A DNA stretch of 64,000 bases from positions 1,736,001 through 1,800,000 of the forward strand of contig NC_085924.1 of NCBI RefSeq assembly GCF_035222485.1. Reading direction: 5' to 3'. The notes under the pieces are model-generated. The model worked only from the letters and a program-made list of their open reading frames with translations. It was not told the origin of the DNA and ran no database searches. Shown here one piece after another: positions 10,520 to 20,229 of this stretch (position 1 is the first letter of the stretch; every line of letters starts with the position of its first letter). The translations under genes were made by a program, and so were the position numbers. The DNA is from Podospora pseudoanserina. Lineage: Eukaryota; Ascomycota; Sordariomycetes; Sordariales; Podosporaceae.

Positions 10520-13052
10520 ATGGCACGGAATATTGCCAGCTCTGTCCTACAAGGTCTCGCATCGTTTCATCGTGGATGTCGTGGGCTGTTTTCTGCGCTT
10601 GAGCGTCGACATCAAAAACCCAGTAACCCATCAACGCTTCCTTGTCGCAAAGCTGACTGACAAAACGTATTTTGAGCCCTGTGACGTTCAGCATGTTAGC
10701 TCAAAGTTTACCAAAATTGAGCCATGGTTGGTTGAGTGACTGGGCAAGTCACTCTCTGGGAGGCGTCAGTATTTCAAATACCGGGAAACGCATCATGAAA
10801 GGCTGTCTGTCGGATTGGCGGAAGGACAAGCAAAGGCAGAGCACAGGGATTCCGAAACTATCGCATCATTTATACCTCGTACTATGAAGGATAACGCGAC
10901 CGCAACTATCATCAAAGAAGACCAGTCTGATGCTGGCATCTCGCAGACCTCCTATGCAACATCAGCGGCAGCGTCTGGAAACCTCAACATCCCACCACTA
11001 CCCAAACAGGCAGATATGGGTCCTTTTTAATGCCCCTTTTGTTACACCATGGTTGTCGCAGAGGATCGCAACGCTTGGAAGTGAGTGAACCCCATTTCAT
11101 TCGTGGCAGATATAAAGCTAATGGAACATCAGAAAGCATGTATATAGTGATCTCAGGCCATATATTTGCCTTGTTGAGGATTGCATATTACCTGACCGAG
11201 AGTTCAGACGCCGACATGAATGATACTGGAACTTTTCAGTCCCGTTTCCCCCTCCAATAGCTGACAGTCATACAGGATGAACCACGTTCAACAAAACCAC
11301 TGGCACACCTGTTTAAGTCCATTTGGGTGCGAGACACACGTAAAGTCGATGGCCGAATGCAAAACACATTTGAATATAGTCCCACCAGTCATCGGAATTT
11401 TTACATACTGGTGATGTTGAGGCCTATGTCAAACTTTCACAGCGGCCTCTTGACATCACCGCAGGAATACCATGTCCATTTTGCGACGAAACAATTACAT
11501 CCGCGAAGCACTACCAACGTCGCGTTGGTCTACACCAGGAACAACCATCACTTTTTGCGTGCCGTCAGCTGACACAGACGACGGTTCGGACGAGGATAAA
11601 GACAGCAATATGGCATCCAGCCGGCAAAATTTAATGTCTGATGAAAGCAACAATCGTCTTCGTGACGGTCAGTTTTCAGACGACAGAACAAACGACTACA
11701 AAACGGGATTCGAGCTACAAGATAACAAACCCCGATCCGAGATCGACGGAGATAAACAGGAAATATCCAGTAAAACAAATGACTTTGAAGTAATAGCGGA
11801 GGAGCTGGAGGAACATGGCAAACTGGAGTGGTGGAGGAATGGGTCCGCGTTATCCGGATTTTGCCGCACATGCAAGGGAGAGAAGTATGGTGAGGATGGC
11901 ACACAGACAAGTGTTCCGTATGCGGCACCAAAGTAGAGATGGTAGATCGTCGACTAAGCTGATGCTTGGGGCCGATAAAACCAGCGGTTGCTAACACATA
12001 TGCCTCAATGGATACCAGTTGAAGAGATGAGATCTCTACAGGATCCGTGGGTCTCCTGCTGTATTTGCCATCACAATGACAAACCCGATGGAATTATCAA
12101 TCCCGGACTTGACAGCTTGTGTGCTGCCTGTGGACATCAAACAGACCACTGTATATACTGCACACCAGTTACTCTTGTTAGATACCATCAACCAAGCCGA
12201 GCAGGTGAATGCACGCTGGAGACCTCGACTCATCTGGACGCAGAGAAGATGCCAGAAAGCGAAGGCGAACTTGTCGCACCGAAACACGAGACTAAGAATG
12301 CGGCTGAGGAAGCAAATGCTTCTGGTGAAATCCCAAGCACCAACTTTTACTGCGATGGCATTGAAATGAGCCATAGCAAATAGTATATTGTGGCTGGACT
12401 GCCAAAGATGGCCATTTGTCGGCGATGCTATTTGGAGGTTGTAGCTCCTATGCAGACGGAGGGTGGGAAGGGGGTAGGGATCAAAAACAGCTTCCGAAGC
12501 AGAATGTTCAAACTGTACTGGCTTACAGCCTGCCAGTTGAGTACCGAGAGCAGAAGGGCGGTATTTCGATTGGCCGCTCAGAATGACGACTGGGATACTC
12601 TCACGCGGAACTTGCTGGAGAACAGGAAACAAGATCAAATCAGAGAAAGAAGAAAGGATAGTGTATGGTCTGAGAAGGAAAGTCCCGCGGATACCGTTGA
12701 GATTGCTAGGCATCGGTATGAAGCTATCAATGAGAAACGCTTCGAGTTGCTAAAACCGGGAGAAGCTTGGCAACGCAAAATGGCAGAGATTGAGGCTGAA
12801 AGGGTCGAGACCTCGCAGAGGAAGGTGGAGGCCACCAGGGCTTTGGACGAGGAGTTGGAGCGACAGGAGAGGGAAGGGGAAAACTGCAAAGGAAGCGCTG
12901 AACTTGAATATCTCATATATGAGCAATTCAAAGCTTCACTGCGGCTAAAAGAATCAGAGAAAGAGAAGAACCCAGAAATAGAGTTTGCTGGGTCATTGAT
13001 GGCAGACACATCTCGGAGAATGCGGGGTTTGCAGTGGGATGGAATAAGCTAA
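10520..13052 (+). pseudogene. Broken C2H2 zinc-finger gene of a fungal-specific family
   Basis: A plus-strand relic with several exons; the start is uncertain (an ATG at 10520 begins MARNIASSVLQ). Family landmarks in order are RRQYFKYRETHHERLS (~10770), SDAGISQTSYATS (~10930), CPFCYTMVVA (11031), a 52-nt intron at 11081-11132, DLRPYICLVEDC (~11160), MNHVQQNHW (~11276), and CPFCDETITSAKHYQRRVG (~11480), which has Arg at one zinc-ligand His position. In-frame stops are TGA 10737, TAA 11028 and TGA 11221. The next intron donor appears changed from GT to AT, and a shift occurs near 11560. The tail to 13052 is cleaner: cysteine clusters (WVSCCICH, LCAACGHQTDHCIYC), a TAG at 12381, then a 220-residue helical, charged segment. 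The tail could be a separate gene. Confidence 0.7.
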
Positions 13053-13602
13053 GGGGACGGTGAGCCGAGCCGAGACGAGATGAGGCTATTCCCAAGATGA
13101 GTTTGACTGCTGGATTGCCTACCGTAAAGGGATAGGAATCATAGAATGGGGCTAAAGTTGGGAAATATCTTATCTTCCAAGTTAATGCGAACTTTATAAC
13201 TTGGGCGCCTTAGGAGCTTTCCGGACTCCACTGCTCAACATCATCACAGTAGCACTCACCTGAGCTTGTACAAGAACCTGTGACCACTGCACTTGACCCC
13301 CAGATCCCCACAGGTTGGCGCCAGTAGGTCTCGAACCTACTCTGGTTTCAAATACAGTCTCACAGACCCACTTGCCACTCGGTGTCTTGATGGGTTCACA
13401 GCAAGGACCTTGAGCCGCTCTCTAATGCCAATGAGCATAGTAAACGGCAGTATAATGTTGTCGAAAATAGCAGAAACATCCAGAGCATTCCAATAAGACA
13501 CGTCAATTTGATCTAGGCTAGCCGGAAGCTACCTACCAAGTAGCTGGCTAAAATACCTTAATTCATGTGTCGGTCCCCCGGAATCTCTCCCTCAAACCAA
13601 CA
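13053..13602. other. Intergenic region holding a tRNA-like remnant
   Basis: No coding frame is supported. The only structured feature is the tRNA-like segment listed separately. Confidence 0.4.
13316..13390 (-). other. tRNA-like remnant with A-box and B-box
   Basis: On the minus strand a perfect T-arm (stem GTAGG/CCTAC, loop TTCGAGA, 13324-13340) contains the B-box match GGTTCGAGACC. A CACCGAGTGGC stretch at 13374-13384 resembles the A-box of Leu/Ser-type tRNAs. The presumed 3' acceptor strand TGGCGCC has no complementary 5' partner and no clean anticodon arm forms. A functional tRNA is therefore unlikely. It is a tRNA pseudogene or the head of a tRNA-derived short element. Confidence 0.4.
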
Positions 13603-14592
13603 TCATTTAAGCTTAGCCATCTTCTCGACGGCGGCCTTGACTCTTGCCTTGGCTTCTTCACCCACAACCCACTCCTGGGCCTTCTCGAACCCTCTCTTCC
13701 AGATTGCCCACCTCTCCTTGCTGAAGCCCTTCCATGCGCGATCTTTGAAGTAGGGGCCAGGCGCGCCGTTGTTCCCCACGAAATCTTTATTCGCCTGGCT
13801 CAACCTCCAGAGATACTCCCCCGCCAACAGGATGTAGAGACTAGCCTGATTGACTCCCCGACTGGCAACCTGGGCATCTGCTCCTTGTACCAACTCTCCA
13901 TCCGCCGTAATGTATTCCTTTCTCTCCGGGTTCGATGTGGTAACATTACCCTCAAAGACCTCCCTCAGGGTCCAGAGCCCAAACAACGCAAAGTCGCCGC
14001 CGATATCTCCCTTTGTGGTCTCCGGGTCGATATCCTTGGTCACCGCACCTGTCAATCTTGCGAGCAACCCCACCAGTCCATCTTGTTTGGCACGGTCTTC
14101 GGGTGAATCAGCAGCAAACGCCTCTACTTTCATGGGATTAGCGAAGGTGGTCATAACGACCTTGGGATTGAGTCAAAGCTTACCATCGTTATACTTCTCC
14201 CTAGCCGCCAGCCCGAAGTTGGGCAAATCTTTCCACACCTTGTGCTCGCCAAACCGCAAGTTTGGCAGCTCATGCTTCCTGAGCTCGGCAAGAAACTGTA
14301 CTAGCTGCTCTTGCTGGTCCACGGGCGTCTTCCCCGCCTTGTCAATAACGGCCTCCCAGGCATACCACAAGAGGTGCTCCAGATCATCGCCGGGCTGTTC
14401 TTTCTGGGCTTCCTGGACCCAGTGCCGAACCGCGGTCAACACAGCTTCGCGGTTGCTGAGGCGTTGCAACGACTGTTCAAAAATATTGCACATGATTGGT
14501 CGTGAAGGTGTCAAAACTGAGGTGGTTTGATCCGATGATTTTGACAAGGAAGGAACGAGCGAGAAAAAGTCGTCCAAAGCTTTCTCTATCAT
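13603..14592 (-). CDS. DUF3632-like fungal protein
   Basis: Two exons, 14592-14184 and 14126-13603, are separated by a 57-nt intron (GTAAGC donor, GCTAATC branch, AAAG acceptor), giving 310 residues with frame kept. The organisation resembles fungal DUF3632 proteins. An N-terminal helical part ends in DLPNFGLAAREKYND. After the splice comes a segment VEAFAADSP..LVGLLARLTG, and then FALFGLWTLREVFE, where family members carry the conserved W..R region. No signal peptide or membrane helix. An alternative start at the internal MCNIFEQSLQRLS is possible. DUF3632 has no established activity and the neighbours give no clue. The family call rests on recalled resemblance. Confidence 0.7.
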
Positions 14593-15074
14593 GCAAGTCT
14601 AAATATTGCTGGCCTGCTACAAAAGACGTCTGTCCTCAAAATACAAGTTATGGTTGTCAAAGGTGGGGTTGACGTCAGCGAGGCATGCGATGCCCACCAG
14701 ATTCTTCCTGGATCCTCCTGGCGGTTGTTCAGGAGGCCTCGCAGAACATCGAATGGCTGGCTCACAATTCCCTCCCCAAAAATGTTAGTGCAAAAATTCT
14801 AGAATACCGCCAAACCACTCGCTCCAGCTGAAAAGAGAAGCAGCTCCACAAATTCATCTCAATGTCTCACAATTTCCCCATCACCCCCCATCAACGCAGC
14901 CAATCACTTACCTCTCCCCCCGAGAATCCCCCAGTGTCTTCTTGGCGCCACGACCCTTGGCAAACACATCAACTCTCACGCTCATTTTAACCTAACTTCA
15001 ACCTCACCTCTCACTTCTCTCTCTCTCTCTCTCTCTCTCTATCTTCATCCTGTTTTCATCATCACCCATCAAAA
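14593..15074. promoter_or_regulatory. Upstream region of the ribonuclease gene with a CT tract
   Basis: A pyrimidine run with (CT)n at about 15017-15042 lies some 30-55 bp before the start codon. Such tracts are common near transcription starts of filamentous-fungal genes. The segment also serves as the divergent promoter of the DUF3632-like gene. Confidence 0.45.
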
Positions 15075-15884
15075 ATGTTCACCCTCAAAACCCTCCTCCT
15101 CCTCACCCTCTCCGCCGCCACCGCCACAGCCCAAGGCACCTCCTCCATCGGCCAAGTAACCTGCGGAAACAACAACTGGTCCCGGTCCCAAATCGAGGAA
15201 GCCCTCGAGCAAGGCTGCCGTCTCCACGAGGACGGGGAGCAATTGGGAAACAACAAGTATCCTCACCGGTTCAACAACCGGGAGGGTCTCGTTTTTGCTG
15301 CCAGCGGGCCGTATCAGGAGTTTCCTATAGTGAGGAACGGGGTTTATGAAGGGGGTTAGTAGTTTCCCTTTCCCCCCACACCCTCTTTTTTTTTAAAATT
15401 CTTTTTTTATGTACTTTTTTTCTTTTTTTCTTCTTTTTTTTTCTCTTTTTTTTTTTTTTTTTCTCTTTTTCTTTTTTTCTTTAGTTTGTTTTTAAATTTT
15501 TTTCTTCTTTTTTTATGTTTAATTTTTTTATATACACGTCATGATAGATGCTGATGATGATGAGTAGGCTCCCCCGGAGCGGATAGGATTGTTTTCAATC
15601 CTAACCTGAATGGTGCTTGTGTCTATGTCGGCACGATGACGCATACGGGGGCGAGTGGGAATGGTTTTAATATGTGTGCTACGAGGTCGGAGGGAAGGCC
15701 GGGGGCTGGGGATGATACCACTGCTTCGGTGACGGTTCCTGGTACTGCTACGAGGACTCAGACCAGCACGTCTACGACGTCGACTTCTACGTCGACTGCC
15801 AGCCCGGATTCGGCCGGAGCGGTGCAGAGGTTGGGGGTGCAGGGGGTGGCGGTCGGGTTGATGGCTTGGGCTTTTGTTTTGTAA
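15075..15884 (+). CDS. Secreted guanyl-specific ribonuclease (RNase T1/N1 family), probably GPI-anchored
   Basis: Exons 15075-15354 and 15568-15884 give 198 residues. A signal peptide (MFTLKTLLLLTLSAATATAQ) precedes the T1-type domain. All catalytic-type residues of RNase T1 can be placed: Tyr and His in KYPHRFNN, Glu in PYQEFPI, Arg in PGADRIVF and His in MTHTGASGN. The family cleaves single-stranded RNA after guanosine. Unlike RNase T1 itself, which ends after its domain, this protein continues about 65 residues. That tail has a Thr/Ser-rich stalk (TSTSTTSTSTSTASPDSAGA) and a hydrophobic end (GVAVGLMAWAFVL), the pattern of a GPI-anchor signal. The single intron is 213 nt and very T-rich. 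Domain identity is strong; anchoring is inferred. Confidence 0.88.
15355..15567 (+). other. Long T-rich intron in the ribonuclease gene
   Basis: Donor GTTAGT and acceptor TAG, 213 nt, three to four times the length of the other introns in the window. Between about 15385 and 15530 the coding strand is nearly all T with a few C, G and A. The acceptor follows a GATGATGATGAG run. The splice is fixed by the family match across the junction (YEGG then SPGADR). Confidence 0.75.
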
Positions 15885-16924
15885 GGGGGGTGGCTGAATG
15901 AGGGAGGGAGGTGTCAGGTTGGCTAAGCAGCATGTTTGGAGTAAGGTTGTTTGCCTCAGGCTTTGGCGCGGTGGTGAGATCTTTTCATATTGATCTCACA
16001 AGGGCTCCAAGTTGAGATTCTCGAGGTCTCGCTTCCTGATTAGTTCCCCTGCATCGTGCAGCCCTAGCTGAAGGTCAGCAGCTTAACCGGGGGGAAACGT
16101 TCACCACCAAGTTTAGGAATCAGCTGGGGTTGCAAGGTGTTAGTGGTCGATTAGCTAGGAAGCGAGAGTCAAAGGATTTCGACTCGGAGTCGTTGGAATA
16201 TGGGAGATCTTACTGCCAAAAGCAAAGAAGCCAGATGAGGCAGGAGGCAAGCTTCGGCTAGGGGCGAGATGGGATGGAGTTGCATAGCGCGATTGCATAA
16301 AGTAGGTGTTTGGGTAGGGGCTATATTGTCATGTCTTTCAGGCCATTTCAACTCAGAATTTTGGGATGTTTATATTTGAAGACTACGCCGAGGTCTGGAT
16401 CAGTCTGGGAGATGGGGTGACTTTCACTGTAGGTGCTTGAGCAGCTTGTAACAATAATGGCAAAGTCAAACAGGTAGGAGAATCGGCCTCTGCATCTGGA
16501 AAGCTCTAAAGATCATAAAGTTGAACTTTTCGCTTCTGTGGTGGAGGCTGTTTGTCATTTCTGCTACTAGGAGACTAGTTTGAAGCAATATCATCCATGC
16601 ATCCTCTCTTCAACAGATACATGCAACGATTGATGAAGTCACCTATGCCTTAAGCCAACATGAAACCAATGTTGTGCCAGGTACCCCGCATGCTCAGCTA
16701 GCCCTGTCGTGATCTCCAACGCAGCTGCCAGGGCGTGCGGAGAAGGCAGGGGAACCGAGGCTCAATCACGTTCATACGGTTGGTGATCGCCTCCAAAATG
16801 CGGGGGACTACGATGCTACATATACTTTCCTTTATGTTCACCATACCCACCGCCTTGAACAATTTTGCTTCATTTACTCACATCACCTGACTCGCCCGTG
16901 ATTTGCCATATCGTCAACACCACA
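15885..16924. other. Intergenic region upstream of the acyl-CoA dehydrogenase gene
   Basis: About 1 kb with no supportable gene. The segment just before 16925 includes TATATAC-like and pyrimidine-rich stretches that fit a promoter and leader. Confidence 0.4.
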
Positions 16925-18338
16925 ATGACCTCCAAAGCCCCCATCCCCTTCTCCGACCCCCCAGCCCTCATGGGCCTCCCCTCCCCCTACTTCACCCCTT
17001 CCCACCTCCAATGGGCCAAAGCCATCCGCCCCTTCATCACCTCCAACCTCCACTCCCTCGCCGTCGAATCCGAGCAATCCCCCACCGCCACCGTCCCCGA
17101 ATCCGTCTTTTCCACCTTTGCCAACCACCACATGCTCATCCCCGCCCTCCCCGCCCCCCTGCCCGCAGCCTGGCTCAAAAAACTCGGCATCCACACCCTC
17201 CTCGGCGGCCTGAAAGTAGAAGACTTTGACTCCCTTCACGGCTACATCTACAGCGACGAAATGGTCCGCTCCGGCCTCGCCGGCCCCCCAGGCTCCCTCA
17301 CGACCGGCATCGCCTTCGGCCTCCCCCTCATCCTCAAGTTCGGCTCCCCCATCCTCCAAGAAAAAATCGTCCCCGACATCCTCCTGGGCAGAAAAAGAAT
17401 CTGCATCGCCATCACAGAACCCGAGGCCGGCTCCGACGTGGCCGGGATCGTGACTACGGCCAAGAAATCCCCCGACGGACAACACTACATTATAAACGGC
17501 ACCAAGAAATGGATCACAAACGGCATCTGGTCCGACTACGCCTCCATGGCCGTCCGCACCGGCCCCCCCGGTTCGGGAGCAGCAGGCATTTCCCTCCTTG
17601 TCGTCCCGCTCAAAAACTACCCCGGGGTTAACATGCGCCGTCTCAAAGTCGCGGGACAAATCTCGGCCGGGACTACTTTCATCGAGCTGGACGACGTGCA
17701 AGTCCCGGTTGAGAACCTGATTGGAAAGGAAAACCACGGGATGAAGTACATAATGACCAATTTCAACCATGAGAGGTTAGCCGTCGCCACGGGGACGACA
17801 AGGCAGGCTCGGGTGGCGCTCAGCGCGGCCTTCGAGTACGTCATGAAGAGGGAGGCGTTTGGAAAGCCGCTGGTGGAACAGCCCGTGGTGCGGCACCGGC
17901 TGGCGAAAGCGGGCGCGTTGCTGGAGAGTTTGACTGCGTGGGTGGAGCATTTTGCTTATTGGATGACAAGACTGCCGGCGGAGGAGGCGGATGTCAAGTT
18001 GGGGGGTATGACGGCGTTGCTGAAGGCGCAGGCGGGGATTGTGTTCAGGGAGTGTGCTGATACGGCGGTGTTGTTGTTTGGGGGCAATGGGTTCACCACT
18101 ACGGGGCAGGGAATGGTTGCTGAGAGTGAGTTTTTTCTGTCTTCAAGTTGACGGACTGAATGAGGTAATGCTGACTTGTTTTTCTACCCATCACACAGTG
18201 CTCTACCGAGAGGTTCCGGGGACGAGAATTCCGGGAGGGTCGGAGGATGTCCTGCTTGACTTGGCGGTTCGGCAGCTGCTCAAGATTTACAAGGTGCAGA
18301 CCAAGATGTTGGAGGATGGAAAGGCTGCGAAACTGTAG
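16925..18338 (+). CDS. Acyl-CoA dehydrogenase family protein
   Basis: Exons 16925-18125 and 18199-18338 (73-nt intron, GTGAGT...CACAG) give 446 residues. The ATG at 16925 is the first in frame. Family signatures are CIAITEPEAGSDVAG (FAD/substrate loop), KKWITNGIWSDY, the middle beta-domain strand GTTFIELDDVQVPVENLIG, and the C-terminal helical bundle (RQARVALSAAFEYVMKREAF, LLFGGNGFTTTGQGMVAE, then YREVPGTRIPGGSEDVLLDL after the splice). These proteins are flavin enzymes that introduce an alpha-beta double bond into acyl-CoA thioesters. No obvious C-terminal peroxisomal tripeptide (the end is KAAKL). The substrate is unknown. Coding-strand composition changes from C-rich in the first half to G-rich in the second. 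Confidence 0.9.
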
Positions 18339-20229
18339 GAATGTCCGCGATATTGTTTTGTAGTAGTTTTTAATATCATGCAACCACGCCGCCCCAATCT
18401 ATCCGCACCGCCTTGGGTTCCGGATGGGTGGAGCCCGGGACGTGACCAAAAACACCAGCCGACTCGAAGATGGTACTTTTCGGCAGCATTTTCGGCGCTG
18501 AGGAGCCAATAAGAAGGGTTGCATACAGAAACCAATCGTTATTGTCAGGCCGAATAAGCCACGTCTCGTTGTTCTCCCTCGTTGGAGAGAAGCGGGATTC
18601 GAAGAGCCCTCCAAAACAAGGAAAAGAAAAAGGCACCGTCGGCGGCAGAGCCCGCCATGCTGTGGCACAACTGAAACCAGGGAGGGGAGAGAAAGGCTCT
18701 GATCAGTTGATATCCACATGTTCCCAAAAGGGGTTTCAATAGAGACAGACTAGGCCGGCCGGCCGAAGAAGGAACGAAAAAGAGAGGATCAACAAATGCG
18801 AGGGCGAGTGCGGTTGTGTACGTAGGTCTGGTCTGCTGATCAATCATCAATCGGGGCACAAAAAAAAGGAGGGGCAAGTGGTCATCAAAGTGTCCGAGAT
18901 TCCCAAAGTCGCACAACAAATAATTGTTGCAAAAAGACCTGAAGATATCTCAATATTCGGTGAACCAGTTACTGAACCATCAGCTGAAAAGAGCGGTCGG
19001 TGGTCGAATGTCAGGTTAAAGAAAAGTGAGTGTGGGCTGATGAAAGGGTGACCCTTCCTCGTCTCGTAGACTGGTCCACAGCAGACAGAACACGGTACGG
19101 ATAGGCATCCCTTATTTGCGGAGTGCACTGTGACGCAAGGAACCGGGCTTCCTGAACGTCTACTTTATCTTTTCTGCAGTGGACAATTTGTCCTGTGTCC
19201 TGTGCCTGTGTGATGGTCGAGATGGTGTGCGTCCGACTTGGATGACTTTAGCCGTCGCCAATTTTTTTTTCTCTCTCTCTCGCTCTCTCCAGCCCAAGGG
19301 CGGCCAGAAGATTGCACCAGATTGTGCTGTTGTTGTTGATGGAGGGGTACTTGTAACCAAGTGTCTTGGCGGGTTGTCCAATCATCGGCAGAGATTGACG
19401 CACAGCCTGTTTCAAAATTGTTAGAGGAGTACATTTGAGTTGCTCCATCGTCACTCTTCACTTACACGCACTGGAGCTCCCTCATCTGACTTGCCGGAAG
19501 ACTCGTGACTTGAGTGAATTGCTAGGCATAGATTTTATATGTGCTGGTGTTTTTTGATCGAGATACGAGATCTGTTCAAATTCAAGCTTCCTACTGTTTC
19601 CTGACATCCCAGAACCGGCTGCCTGGCTAGGTTGTTTTCAGCAAAGGCGTTAACTTCCTCGCCCACGTCGGGGTGGTGAAGCCGTAGGCTTACGCATGAC
19701 CAGCAAATTAGTTTCTGTGGCTCTAATATAGACTCGAACTACAGTTCAAAAGCTATCAAAATGCTCGATCAAATCACAGCGAGGTCATCAAGGTGCTCCT
19801 TTGTCAATGTTTTTGCTCCACGATGGTGAAAATGTCACTTGATAACTTCAGGGGAGGGCTGTCGCTAACCGGACCCCACTTCGTTCCCGTGCCCTAACAT
19901 CCATGTCAACAGCTCTTGGCGAGGAAGGGCGAGCCGGAACAGGGCCATTCTTGCGTGTCCAATTGCTTCCATTTATTGCTTCCACAGCCCTCCACCCGCT
20001 CCTCACCTTGCTTACTCCTTGCCCTTGCTCCTCCTTGCTCCCCATCGTGCCATCATACTGAATAGGTGTTATACACAGCGACGCCGACGACCTTTACCAG
20101 CTTTGATCAAACAAGTCGATCTCCTCCGTTGTCGGTCGCCTGCAGTAGACCGAATCCACTCTCGACCTCGACCCTCGACGGCCGTGCAGCAACACCGACC
20201 CCCGAGTCAGTCGCGTTGACGTCCCCAAC
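18339..20229. other. Gene-poor stretch before IRE1
   Basis: Nearly 1.9 kb without a confident gene. A minus-strand frame at 18376-18636 (86 residues, for example WLIRPDNNDWFLYATLLIGS) reads protein-like, but no start, partner exon or family is apparent. The last 400 bp before 20230 are C/T-rich and likely contain the IRE1 promoter and leader. Confidence 0.35.

Noticed and set aside
16883-17770. 295-codon minus-strand frame over the acyl-CoA dehydrogenase
   Set aside because: Glycine/aspartate-rich antisense shadow of a C-rich coding strand, with no domain features.
18376-18636. 86-codon minus frame that reads protein-like
   Set aside because: No identifiable start exon or family. Kept only as a note in the intergenic entry.
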